64,000 nucleotides of DNA from Coneutiohabitans thermophilus. GTDB taxonomy: Bacteria > Zhuqueibacterota > Zhuqueibacteria > Zhuqueibacterales > Zhuqueibacteraceae. The stretch is from contig JAPDQY010000002.1 of NCBI GenBank assembly GCA_034505235.1, positions 26,239 to 90,238 on the forward strand, given 5' to 3'. The notes beneath the pieces were generated by a model, which had not been told where the DNA came from, made no database searches, and saw nothing but the letters and a program-made list of their open reading frames with translations. Every line of letters starts with the position of its first letter. The stretch's first letter is position 1. Below, piece after piece: positions 25,977 through 35,600 of the stretch. A program made the translations under genes and the position numbers.

Positions 25977-26852
25977 ATGAAACGCATTTTGATCACCGGA
26001 GCCAGCGGTTTTCTCGGCGGACATCTTTGCAGCCAGGCCGTCAGTCAGGCGCAGGTTTATGGCCTCTGCCATCACCATTCCGCGCTGCCTCCCGGCGTGA
26101 CGCCCGTCCGGCTGGATTTGGCTGACAGCGGGGGCATCGCGCCGGTGTTGCAAGCGGTGAATCCCGACACCATCATTCATGCCGCCGTGCTGCAAGTGGA
26201 TGAATGCGAAACCCGCCCGGAATTGGCGCGCTTGATCAATGTCGAGGCCACGCGCGTCATTGCCCGGTGGTGCGGCGGGCAGGGACGACGGCTGGTCTAT
26301 ATCTCCTCCGATCTCGTTTTTGCCGGCGACACGGGCTGGTACGTCGAGACCGATGTTCCCAAGCCCCTGAGTGTGTATGGTGCAACCAAACGCGAGGGCG
26401 AGCTGGTGACGCTGGCGCATTGCCCGCAAGCGGCGGTCGCGCGCCTGCCTTTGCTTTATGGCCTGCCTTATGCCCGCGGGTATTGCTTTTTCGCCGGAAT
26501 GCTCGAACGTCTGCGTCAGGGTGAGGAGGTGACGGTGTTTCACGATCAATATCGCACCCCAGGGTTGGTGGGAAACATGGCTGCCGCAGTTTTGGAACTG
26601 GCCGGCACCGGCTTCGCCGGCATCATTCATTTGGGCGGAGCACAGCGCGGCAGCCGGTTTGAATTTGCCCGCACCCTTTGTCGCATCGCTGGTTTCCCGG
26701 AAACCCTGCTGCGACCGGTTTCGATGTTTGCCGTGGCATTGCCCGCAGCGCGGCCGCGCGACGTTTCACTCAAAAACACCATTGCCCCCGGTCTGTTGCG
26801 GACACCACTGCTTGGATTTGAAGAGGGGCTGCGCATGCTTGTTGGCCACTGA
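25977..26852 (+). CDS. RmlD-like NAD(P)-dependent sugar reductase/epimerase
   Basis: 291 residues, extended short-chain dehydrogenase. The Rossmann opening ITGASGFLGGHL, the LDLADSGG segment, VNPDTIIHAAVLQVDECE, VYISSDLVFAG and the active-site YGATK (Tyr-x-x-x-Lys) follow the RmlD (dTDP-4-dehydrorhamnose reductase)/MAT2B-like pattern, including QYRTPGLVGNMA in the C-terminal half. A deoxysugar role is plausible, but the gene stands alone without rmlABC, so the substrate is open. It starts at ATG 25977, 36 bases after tal-pgi; a TTG five codons earlier is the alternative. A bidirectional terminator follows. Confidence 0.8.
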   Translation: MKRILITGASGFLGGHLCSQAVSQAQVYGLCHHHSALPPGVTPVRLDLADSGGIAPVLQAVNPDTIIHAAVLQVDECETRPELARLINVEATRVIARWCGGQGRRLVYISSDLVFAGDTGWYVETDVPKPLSVYGATKREGELVTLAHCPQAAVARLPLLYGLPYARGYCFFAGMLERLRQGEEVTVFHDQYRTPGLVGNMAAAVLELAGTGFAGIIHLGGAQRGSRFEFARTLCRIAGFPETLLRPVSMFAVALPAARPRDVSLKNTIAPGLLRTPLLGFEEGLRMLVGH

Positions 26853-26875
26853 GCCCGTGCCTGCCTCAGAAAATT

Positions 26876-26911
26876 AAAAAGCCGGAAGTGCAACCGCACT
26901 CCCGGCTTTCG
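26876..26911. terminator. Bidirectional rho-independent terminator
   Basis: AAAAAGCCGG-A-AGTGC, AACC loop, GCACT-C-CCGGCTTT. The stem is about ten GC-rich pairs with one internal mismatch, with an A-tract on the left and a T-tract on the right. It therefore fits ends of both the RmlD-like gene (plus) and the Hsp20 gene (minus), which converge here. Confidence 0.85.
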
Positions 26912-26944
26912 ATTTATCTCAGAACGTTGTTGCGCGACCGGTTC

Positions 26945-27367
26945 TCAGCTCACCCGGATGTCGATTTCGCGGCTCATGGCTTCCTTGCTCTTGGGCAGCG
27001 TGACAGTGAGCACACCATCCTTGTAATCCGCCTTGATGTTGCTGCGATCGATGCCCTCGCCCAGTCGGAAGCGGCGCTCGAAGCGGCCCTGACGCGTTTC
27101 ACGCAGATGGAAAGACTGCTCGGCATCTCCCGTCTCCAAACGTTTTTCACCACCCAGCGTCAGCATGCCGTTGTCGAGCGTGATCTTGAGATCGTCTTTT
27201 CTCACACCCGGCAATTCCGCACGCAGGATGAAACCGTCCTTGCCTTCCAGGATGTCGACTTCCGGCACGAACGATGTCAGGGTATCAGTGCCGTTGAACC
27301 AATCGCGGAGCAAAGTATTCTCCAGCTCGGAAAACACGGTCGCAGCGGGATGCCATTTCACCAACAT
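26945..27367 (-). CDS. Small heat-shock protein Hsp20
   Basis: 140 residues, an alpha-crystallin-type holdase chaperone of the cytoplasm. The crystallin domain spans about residues 40-135: VPEVDILEGKDGFILRAELPGVRKDDLKITLDNGMLTLGGEK, then the RFERRFRLGEGID and IKADYKDGVLTVTLPK blocks characteristic of the family, and an EIDIRVS tail. The ATG at 27367 is preceded by GGAG. A GCCTTG-N8-CAAGGC inverted repeat lies about 55-75 bases upstream (27422-27441) and could be a control site. No CIRCE element is seen. Confidence 0.95.
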   Translation of the reverse strand: MLVKWHPAATVFSELENTLLRDWFNGTDTLTSFVPEVDILEGKDGFILRAELPGVRKDDLKITLDNGMLTLGGEKRLETGDAEQSFHLRETRQGRFERRFRLGEGIDRSNIKADYKDGVLTVTLPKSKEAMSREIDIRVS

Positions 27368-28322
27368 GATCAACTCTCCTTCGGTTTGGGGTTATCGTTA
27401 AAGGTTTATTTGTCGTCTTTTGCCTTGTTTTTATGCAAGGCCCATGCCGCTTGTTTTTTCGGCCAAATTATCCGTGGCGAAATGGTTTGTTCTGCCGATG
27501 TGGCATCAGACACTGACCGCGCTGACGGATTGTCCAGTAGTGCCGATGCAATTCTGACGTGCATATGAAACGTTGGCAGCTGTTGCGAAGCACCGCCGGT
27601 GAGAGCAGAATCGCGCGGCCATCTGGCTTGCGCCGATGCCTGCACAGCAATATCCCGAAAATACCGTAGCGCATACTGTCCGCCCAATGTCACGACCTGA
27701 ATTTTGCACCCAGATTGATCCCATCAGCGGGGAACGCCGATTTGATCGCGAAGACCAACCACCCAAGTGTTGGGGCACAAAAAATTTTGCAGGCAAAGGT
27801 GCGGTCCACTCCTGTAGGAGTGCACTTCCCACACGCCATTTATTCCAGGCAACCGCAAGCCGGCATGCAAAATGCAAACGGCAAAAAAGTACTTTTGTAG
27901 TAGACCCTTCAAGGTCAGCACCACGACAGTTCATCTTCATCCCGATGGCTGGCCATACGCCATACGGGCTGGGCAGATTACCCTGAAAAACACTGGCATG
28001 GCCGCGACGTTTTTGGATGAACGCAGGTACAAAAATCAGATCCACCCGGGTTCAAAAATTTTGGTTGCAGCTTGCGGGCCGCCTCATAACAGGTGAGAAA
28101 CGGTTTGGCTTCCGAAGCCTGGAAAAATGGTGTCCGCGCCCGACGTTTTGGAAGCCTCGACCCGGCCGGGCCGGAAACGTTTTCGGACAAACACGAATTG
28201 CCGGCCCATGGCAGGGAGCCCTGCCATGAACACGGAACATTCGGAATTGCATTCTTCGCCGGGGTTGCTTATCATCCGCCCGCGGGCAAAATCACACCCG
28301 ATTTTTTGCCAGGAGATGCAAC
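27368..28322. other. Gene-free, hairpin-bearing stretch
   Basis: About 950 bases with no convincing gene on either strand; the longest minus-strand frame (27506-28045) has no recognisable protein features. It holds the GCCTTG-N8-CAAGGC inverted repeat (27422-27441), CACTCC-TGTA-GGAGTG (27807-27822), and a perfect ten-pair palindrome (28207-28228). AT-richer patches alternate with GC-rich ones. It looks like accumulated small repeat remnants. Confidence 0.5.
28207..28228. repeat. Perfect ten-pair palindrome
   Basis: CATGGCAGGG, loop AG, CCCTGCCATG. There is no T-tract on either side. The GCAGG/CCTGC core resembles the hairpin core of the repeats near 14527, so it may belong to the same loose family. 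Confidence 0.5.
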
Positions 28323-28685
28323 ATGCCAATTCGACCTGTAGACCTGAAAAAGGCCGATGAGCAGACTTTACAAATTGACTGGGAGGACGGCGAGACCAGT
28401 TTCTATCCCATGGCATTTCTACGCCGCAGCTGTCCCTGTGCCTCCTGTGAGGAAGCCCGGCATGCAAAGCCCGCCGGCAACCTGCTCAGGGTATTGCAGC
28501 CGCATGAGATCATTTCCGATCAAGTCACCATAACCCGCGCGGAAGTGGTGGGGCGCTATGCCCTTCATTTTGACTGGAGCGACGGGCATCACGAGGGCAT
28601 TTATACTTTCGATTATCTGCGGGCGCTGGCGCAGGAGGAAGTTTGTCGCCGGCTCAAGGAAGAGAGGGGGCCGGCGGGAGAGTAG
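28323..28685 (+). CDS. DUF971 domain protein
   Basis: 120 residues, essentially one DUF971 domain, which is homologous to the N-terminal domain of gamma-butyrobetaine hydroxylase. Key features: LQIDWEDGETSFYPMAFLRRSCPCASC (two Cys pairs), ITRAEVVGRYALHFDWSDGHHEGIYTFDYLRAL. In other bacteria such proteins occur alone or joined to Mrp/ApbC-type Fe-S proteins, which suggests a link to Fe-S or metal handling, but function is not established. AGGAG lies seven bases before the ATG. It stands alone, followed by a very strong terminator. Confidence 0.88.
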   Translation: MPIRPVDLKKADEQTLQIDWEDGETSFYPMAFLRRSCPCASCEEARHAKPAGNLLRVLQPHEIISDQVTITRAEVVGRYALHFDWSDGHHEGIYTFDYLRALAQEEVCRRLKEERGPAGE

Positions 28686-28708
28686 AGGCTTGCATGTCCC
28701 ACAAACAC

Positions 28709-28748
28709 AAAACGCCACCGGGCTTCCACGGAAGCCCGGTGGCGTTTT
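28709..28748. terminator. Strong bidirectional terminator
   Basis: An 18-pair perfect stem running from AAAACGCCACC inward (28709-28726), a four-base CACG loop, and the complementary arm ending in GGTGGCGTTTT (28731-28748). It sits between the converging DUF971 gene and the first giant propeller gene and serves both directions. Confidence 0.92.
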
Positions 28749-28805
28749 GCTTTTGGAGGCATAATCCCAACCGCCGCGGGGGAGGCGGCAACCAGGCCGA
28801 CCGGG

Positions 28806-31800
28806 CTATTTGATCAGTTGCATTCTGCCGGTGGCAATACGGTTGCCGGCTTGCAGGCGGAAGATGTAGGTTCCGCTGGAAACCGGAACGCCCGCCTGAT
28901 TGCGGCCGTTCCAGCGGCGATGATGCTGGCCCGCGTTTAGCTCGTGGTTGATCAATGTCCGCACCAACTGGCCGTTCATATTGAAGATCTGCAACCGCAC
29001 CAGGCCGGGCTGGTCGAGCCGGAAGCGAATCGTAGTTTCAGGATTGAACGGGTTGGGATAAACTTCCGCCGCCAGTTTGTAATCACTGATCGGCGCTTGC
29101 GCGGCTTCGGCCCACGGCGCGCCGCCCGAGCTTTTCGGAAGCGCCGCCAGCGTCAGCAAGTTGTACCACACTTCATCGCGGGTGACGTTGGACGATGTAA
29201 TCATCAAGTTCGAGGCGCTGGTGACATTGTGCGCCGGACCCGAGGAATCGAAGAAATCATCCAGGTCGCTGTAGAACACCGTGTCAACGGGCGTCGCGAG
29301 CAGGTCGTCGTAGTCGCCGAAATTGACCCGCTTCATCTCACCAGTCTGCGACGCGCCCTCCCGTGTGCCGAAGAGGTAGAGCACGTTGTTGGTAACATCG
29401 AGAGTGATGACCGGGCGGGTCCAGCCGTTGCCCTGGATGACGTCATACAGCGTCCAATTGCCGTTCGTTTCGCGATGATACAGGCCGTTTTTTAAAGTGG
29501 TGGCACCACCACCGCCTTTGGTCTTTATGACCATGAAAACCTCGTTGTTGTGGGTCGCCATGGCGATGTGGTTGTCGGCAAAAGTGCCGGAGGGTTGCTG
29601 CAAGTTGCCCGTCTCATCGGTCCACAGCGTATCGTGGTCACTTTCGCTGTGCCGCAGGAAGCCGAATACCGAGGTGCTGTTGCTGCTGTTTTCTGCGTAA
29701 CCCACACCGATGCTGTTGGCCCCGCCGTTTTGGAAGGCAACGGCATCGACCAGGCCGGTCGCCTGATTGAGATTGCGCTTGAGGGTAATTTTCGCAGTCC
29801 AGGAGGTCCCGTCGTTGGTTGACTTCTGTCCGCTCAGGGTGGAATCGGCGATCCAGAAGACCCACAAATTGCCGCCCAGGGTGCGGGTGAGCACCATGTT
29901 GCTTTCCTGCACGGAATTGACGGTCTTGGGATAACCGCTGTCGATGCTCCAATTGCCGCCGCTGAAGCTCAACCGCAGAAGCTGGGTGGTGGAGGGCCCG
30001 GGCAGCAGGATGTAGGCCTTGTTGCTGCTGCTCACCAGCACCACATCGGGCCGGGCCTTTTGCGCCGAGCTGATCTGGATGCTTTGCGTCCATGTGAAAC
30101 CGTCGAATTTCCACAAATACCATCTGCTGTCGGTTTTCGACTCCGCCGCGAGCCACCAATAGCCGCCATGATGAAACACTTTACTTTGATTGGCGTTGTC
30201 GAACTTGCTGTTGGTGCCGGGTACGGGTGCACCAAACAGATTGCTCGGTTCGATGTCATAGGGCTGGGAGGCAACCTGTGTGGTTTCAACACTGGTGTAG
30301 ACGAACAGCGTGTAGCTGCCATTGACCGCGGGATTGCGCACCGCCGTTTCGGGCAAATACAGAGTGATCGAGTCGTTGTTGGCCGTCTCGACCGTGGCGG
30401 GGACCTGAATCTGAATGGTGCGTGTGGCGCTGTCCCCCGCGGCGCCGGCCGGTGTGCCATTGAGCTGGACGCCAAGCAAGTTGCCATGCGTGATTTGGGT
30501 CGCCGTGTTGAAACGCACCCGCACGGTATCCACGCCTGCCAGCATGCGGCCGTGCTTGCCAAGGCGAAAACCAATGGTATAGTTGGCAACTGAATCCGCG
30601 TCGGTCGGCAGCAGGGCCACGCGCGCGGCAGTCACGGTGGTGGTGGCGCGCACCAGATTGTAGGCCGGCGAATACACCGGCATCGGCTGTGCGCTGGTCC
30701 AGGCCTGCAGCGAATCCAAACCAAAGGCGGTTTTGTTGTAGACGCCGGCGAGGGTGTCAATCTCCACGAAAGCCGTGTCGCCACCTGGAACCGTCACCGG
30801 CGTGGTAATGGTGACTTCGCGCAGACTGGAATTGGTCCCCACCGTGCTGGCGGCCACGCCGTTGACTTTCACGTGCGCCGGAGCGATTGCGGCCGGCACG
30901 TAAGTGTTGAATGGAAACCGCAGCGATATCGTGCCGATACCGGCCGTGAGTGTGCCATTGCTGCTGTCGGTCAACACCACCGGCACTGTGTAGCTGGCTC
31001 GGGCATTCACCTCGTTTGGTTCCACTATGACGGAATCCACTGCCACCGGAACCGTCGGCGTGTTTTGCAGCAGATTGAACCACATATCGTTGGTGCTGGT
31101 GTTGCTGGCGCAGACCATCGTGCCAATCGTGCTGTTGACGAATTGGCGGGGCATGGTTGCGTGCTGCAGGGTGTTGCCAGCGGCGAAGATCAGCCGCGCG
31201 GCGGTCACACTGCTCGCCGTGTTTTCGCTGCCGATGGGCACGAGTTTGTACTCCGCAAAACTGCTGTCGGAACGAATGCCGGCCAGGATCAGGGAGTTGC
31301 TGGTGGTGTCGATCGCCAGAGTTGGCGAGGTCCAACCCGCCGCCGGGCTGAAGAAGACGGCATGGTTCGACCAGCTACCGGTGTTGCTGCGTTTGTATAG
31401 CGTGTTGCGCGGCACCCCGCTGCTGCCGCCAAAATTTCTGGTGATGAGGTAGATGTTGTTGTTCGGATCGACCGCCATGCTGATCTGATTGTTGGCGTTT
31501 TCGTTGCCCTGGTAGGTGAGCAGGTGGGTTTCATCCGTCCAGACACTGTCCGGATCACCTTCGAGATGGCGGAGGAACCCGTAGCGGCTGGTCGAGCTGG
31601 AAACACCCTCTTCGCCATAAGCCACGCCGATGTAATGGTTGCCACTTTGTGTGAAAGCCACGGCATCGGTGGTGCCTTTATTCTGATTGAGTGACGACTT
31701 GACGGTGATGGGGGTCGCCGACCAGGTCACCCCGCCGTCGGTCGATTTCTTGGCCTGCAGCGTGCCATTGTGGATGCGGAAAACCCACAAGTCGCCATTG

Positions 31801-32270
31801 GCGGCTGCGGTAAAACTCAGAGGATTGGCATCGTCGCTGTTGCCAAAACCGGGGATATTGACACTGAAGGCTGTATTCCACGTGCCGGCGCTGTAGATCA
31901 GGCCCCAGAATTTGACGGTATTCGTGTGGGAGCGTAATACACCGAGATGCCCGAGATTGCTGTCCAGCAGCACGTCATAGCGGTTTTTGGCGCCTTTGTC
32001 CAGCGCTTTATTGCGCGTCCACACGCCGCCGCCGTCATAGCGCCAAATGTACCAACGGTTGTTGGTGGCATCCAGTGCAATTGCCCACCATTTGCCATCG
32101 TGGTAAAACGTCTTGTTCTGGTTGGATTTGGAAGAGTTGGCGGCCGTGTTGACATGCATGACCGCGCCCGGTTGCGCAAGCACCTGCGGCCCCCACGCCA
32201 GCCCGGATAAAATCAGAGTGCCCAAGAGACTGGCACGCTTTCGCAAAAACCGTGTGACCAACGACACCAT
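28806..32270 (-). CDS. Giant secreted double-propeller protein, paralog 1
   Basis: 1154 residues with a signal peptide (LLGTLILSGLAWGPQVLAQ). The ATG at 32270 follows AGGAG. There are two sialidase/BNR-like propeller halves, residues about 35-400 and 690-1000, each opening with the same motif (SNQNKTFYHDGKWW and ANQSKVFHHGGYWW). Two Ig-like domains (about 410-540 and 543-680) separate them. The final 85 residues are the FlgD-Ig/type IX sorting-like domain (VYPNPFNPETTIRFRL ... SGTYIFRLQAG). It is probably exported and surface-attached or released. It is closely related to the next gene upstream, with the same architecture, so the pair arose by tandem duplication. No catalytic residues can be assigned; carbohydrate binding is a guess. 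Confidence 0.75.
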   Translation of the reverse strand: MVSLVTRFLRKRASLLGTLILSGLAWGPQVLAQPGAVMHVNTAANSSKSNQNKTFYHDGKWWAIALDATNNRWYIWRYDGGGVWTRNKALDKGAKNRYDVLLDSNLGHLGVLRSHTNTVKFWGLIYSAGTWNTAFSVNIPGFGNSDDANPLSFTAAANGDLWVFRIHNGTLQAKKSTDGGVTWSATPITVKSSLNQNKGTTDAVAFTQSGNHYIGVAYGEEGVSSSTSRYGFLRHLEGDPDSVWTDETHLLTYQGNENANNQISMAVDPNNNIYLITRNFGGSSGVPRNTLYKRSNTGSWSNHAVFFSPAAGWTSPTLAIDTTSNSLILAGIRSDSSFAEYKLVPIGSENTASSVTAARLIFAAGNTLQHATMPRQFVNSTIGTMVCASNTSTNDMWFNLLQNTPTVPVAVDSVIVEPNEVNARASYTVPVVLTDSSNGTLTAGIGTISLRFPFNTYVPAAIAPAHVKVNGVAASTVGTNSSLREVTITTPVTVPGGDTAFVEIDTLAGVYNKTAFGLDSLQAWTSAQPMPVYSPAYNLVRATTTVTAARVALLPTDADSVANYTIGFRLGKHGRMLAGVDTVRVRFNTATQITHGNLLGVQLNGTPAGAAGDSATRTIQIQVPATVETANNDSITLYLPETAVRNPAVNGSYTLFVYTSVETTQVASQPYDIEPSNLFGAPVPGTNSKFDNANQSKVFHHGGYWWLAAESKTDSRWYLWKFDGFTWTQSIQISSAQKARPDVVLVSSSNKAYILLPGPSTTQLLRLSFSGGNWSIDSGYPKTVNSVQESNMVLTRTLGGNLWVFWIADSTLSGQKSTNDGTSWTAKITLKRNLNQATGLVDAVAFQNGGANSIGVGYAENSSNSTSVFGFLRHSESDHDTLWTDETGNLQQPSGTFADNHIAMATHNNEVFMVIKTKGGGGATTLKNGLYHRETNGNWTLYDVIQGNGWTRPVITLDVTNNVLYLFGTREGASQTGEMKRVNFGDYDDLLATPVDTVFYSDLDDFFDSSGPAHNVTSASNLMITSSNVTRDEVWYNLLTLAALPKSSGGAPWAEAAQAPISDYKLAAEVYPNPFNPETTIRFRLDQPGLVRLQIFNMNGQLVRTLINHELNAGQHHRRWNGRNQAGVPVSSGTYIFRLQAGNRIATGRMQLIK

Positions 32271-32389
32271 GTTGGGACTCCTGCTGATGGTGAAAATCCT
32301 TGGGACTCCGTCCAACTTGCAGTCCACTGCTTCATGGGCCTCGTCCGTGGAAGCTCTGAAAGGGGAGAGGAAAAGATGGGAAAGCCGCG

Positions 32390-32440
32390 AGTGTCCGTTC
32401 CATGGACCCCAGGCGCACAGCAGCAATGAAGACGGACACT
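32390..32440. repeat. Inverted repeat in the leader of propeller paralog 1
   Basis: AGTGTCCGT (32390-32398) and ACGGACACT (32432-32440) are perfectly complementary, with 33 bases between. With one bulged T the stem can extend by two more pairs (CG/CG). It lies 120-170 bases upstream of the start at 32270. Confidence 0.5.
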
Positions 32441-32541
32441 TCGCTACACTAAATGTGAGTTAAGAATACCCCAGCGGTCGGCAAGTGCGGAAAGTCTGCA
32501 GAAAAAGTCGGTACAACGGCTTGCATGAGTGCCCTCTCCAA

Positions 32542-32581
32542 CAAAAAAACACCACTTGTCCTGTGTGAGGACAAGTGGTGT
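32542..32581 (-). terminator. Rho-independent terminator of propeller paralog 2
   Basis: ACACCACTTGTCCT (32549-32562), five-base loop, AGGACAAGTGGTGT (32568-32581): a perfect 14-pair stem. On the minus strand it is followed by seven T (32548-32542). It lies about 90 bases past the stop at 32671. Confidence 0.92.
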
Positions 32582-32670
32582 CGGGGAAGCCTTGCCATTA
32601 TCTGCCCGCTTTGTGCGGGACCATCCGATGGCGGCTGTTGAAAAGTATCTTCCCTGCACCAGCAGCTTTC

Positions 32671-35600
32671 TTACTTGATGAAGTGCAACAGACCGGTTTG
32701 TGCTTGGCCATCAACGAGCAGCCGGTAGAAATACGTGCCGCTGGCCACTGGCTCGCCGAGTTGGTTGCGGCCATTCCACCTGCGTTCGTGAGTTCCTGCT
32801 GGCAGGTCGCCATTCACCAGGGTGCGTACCACCTGCCCGTTGAGGTTGAAAATCTGCAGCCGTACGCTGGCCGGGCTGGTCAACCGGAAGCGCAGGTTGG
32901 TGACGGGATTGAAGGGATTGGGATAGGCCGTAATCACGGTTCCCGCACCGGTTGCCACGCCGCTTGCAGTTTGCCGGCTCTCCTCCGGCGCAATCCCGGG
33001 TTTGGCCAATGCGCCGTCGAGCAGGGCGATGAATTGCGACCAGGTCGCGTCGCGCGTGATGTTGCTTGCCAGCACCATCAGATCACTGGCCGAGGTCAAA
33101 GTATGATGCGCGGCTGACAGGTCGAAGAAGTCATCACTGGAATTTTGAAAGATCGTATCGACCGGGGCCGACACCAGATCATTGTAGTGACCGAGCGCCA
33201 CATGCTTCATCTCGCCGATTTGCACGGCGCCTTCGGTCGTGCCCATCACGTACAGCTCGCCGTTGCTGGCGTCGATGGCACCAACCGGCCGCGTCCAGCC
33301 TTCGCCGATGTTGATCGCATAGCTCGACCAATCCCCATCCGTTTCACGATGCATCAGACCGTTTTTGGCGGCGGTGGCGGTGCCCCCCGCAGTTTTCACG
33401 ATCATGAAGATCTCATTGTTGTGCACCAGCATGTTGATGTGGTCATCGGCATCGGTGCCATCGAACTGTTCGAGGTTGGAAGTTTCATCCGTCCAAATCG
33501 TATCAGGATCCGTGTCCTTGTGACGCAAAAAGCCAAAGATCGCGCTCGAGCTCCCATCCTCCGCATAGCCGAGGCCAACATAGCTGTTGCCCGCGTACGT
33601 AAAGGGAACGGCATCCGTCAAGCCATTCTGATCGTGCAGACCGCTCTTGATCACCACCGCTGATCCCCAGGTGTTGCCGTTGTCACTGGAACGGCGGCCA
33701 TGGATGGCACCGCCGCTGATGTAGAACACCCAGAGAGCGCCGTTGTTGGCGCGCACCAGATTCATGTTGGCCTGTTGCACCGCCCACACGGTCTTGGGAT
33801 AGCCGCTGTCGGTTGTCCAGGTTTGGCTGCCGGGATTGTAAGTCAGCCGCGTGAGGTAGGTCGTGCTTGCCCCTGGCAGCAGGATATAAACGCGGTTATT
33901 CGGGGCGTCGAGGATGCAGTCCGGCCGGGCTTTGGAGAGATTGGTGATCAGGCGCACTGCCGTCCAGGTGGTGTCCAACCGCTGGCACAGATACCAGTTC
34001 TTGCTGCTCTTGTCCTGCAGCATCGCCCACCAATAGCCGCCATGATGGAAGATTTTGCTTTGATTTTGGCGCTCGATGTTTTTGGTGGTTGAACTGATGG
34101 GCCTGCCGATGCGAATGTCATATCCCTGCGATTGCACCAAAGTGGTTTCGACGCTGGTTGCCAAGTGCAAATAAAACGTGTCGGCGTGGGAGGGATTGGT
34201 GATTCCAGTATACGGGATGAAAAGCGTCACCGAATCGGAGTTGTTGATGGTGACCGCTGCCGGCACGGTAATGGTTACCGTGCGATTGCTGCTGTTGCCG
34301 GAGGCCGTCGCGCTCACGGCATTCACTGTCACTCCCGTCAAACTGCCATTGGCAATTACCGTGGGCAAGGGAAATTGCACCGTGAACGTACTGGTGCCAC
34401 TGAGCAGACGTCCGGCTGCGCCCACCCGAAAGGCGATGGTATAATTTGCCGCGCTGTCCGCCTCTGCAGGGAAGGGAGTGACGGTCGCGGCGGTGACGGT
34501 GGTGTTGGTGGCAAACAGGGTGTAGCTTGGCGAGGTCACGGGTGTGTGCTGCGCGCTGGTCCACGCTTCGAGGGTGTAGTTGCCCGCCAACGTCGGATTG
34601 AGCAGGCCGGTAGCGGCGGTGACCTCCACAGTGACGAGGGAAGACGGAGCGATGTTGACCGGCGTCGTAATCGCCAGTTCCCGCGTTGCGGAATTGGCCG
34701 AAGCCGTGGCCGCCGGTGTGCCATTGATCAGGATGTTGGCAGGAGAGATACTGGCCGGCACCAGTGTGTTGTCGGGGAAACGCAAATAAATTTGACCGCT
34801 ACCGGCGCTCAGCGCACCACCTGCCGAGACTGTCATCTGGATGGTGTAGCCGGCATTGTAATTGACCGTGTCGGGAGAGACCGCCACCGAGTTGATGATC
34901 AGGTTGCTGGCGGCACTGATTGGCAGCAGGTTGAACCACAAATCATCGTCGGTCGTATTGTCGCCCACCACCATCAAGCCGGTGGTCGAATTCAGCAAGC
35001 CGGCCGGCACACTGATGTTGGCGAAGGCATCGGTGCCGGAAGCCAAAAGCGTATCCACCGCGGCGGTCAGCAGGGTGTTTTCCTGGCCGATGCTGCACAT
35101 TTTGTACTCGACGATCGCAGAGGTGGTGTTGCGCCCGAGCAAATAAAGCACCTGATTCTCGCCATCGATCGCAATCGCGGGGGAAGTCCACAAGGGGCCG
35201 GTACCAACATTGTTCACGGCGAACTTGCTCCACACGCCGGCGGTGTTGCGCCGATAGAGGGTGTTGCGGGGATCGCTGCTGTTGCCGCCGGCGGTGCGCA
35301 CAAACATGTAAATCTGATTTGTGCCATCAACGGCCATGCAGATGTCATTGAGCGCGACTTCGCTGCCGAAGAAAGTCAGTTGGCTGCTTTCATCCGTCCA
35401 GAGGGTGTCGGCATCACCGTCGCGATGATAGAGGAAGCCATAAGCGCTGTTTGCCGCATTCTTCTCGGCATAACCGACACCTACGTAATTTTGGCCGCCG
35501 AGCGTGAAGGCCACGGCATCGGTTGTGCCTGTGGAAACATTCAGGCCGGTTTTGATGGTAATGGCGGGACTCCAGGTCGTGCCCATATTGCTGGAGTAAG

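Larger units (their letters stand above)
32271..32670. other. Intergenic region between the two propeller genes
   Basis: 400 bases holding the terminator of the upstream paralog (32542-32581) and the long leader of the downstream one. The leader contains a 9-base inverted repeat (32390-32440). No further gene is seen. Confidence 0.6.

Noticed and set aside
27506..28045. A 179-codon minus-strand frame between Hsp20 and DUF971
   Set aside because: Low-plausibility translation with many Cys, Trp and Arg, no domain, no ribosome site, and interrupted by hairpin repeats.
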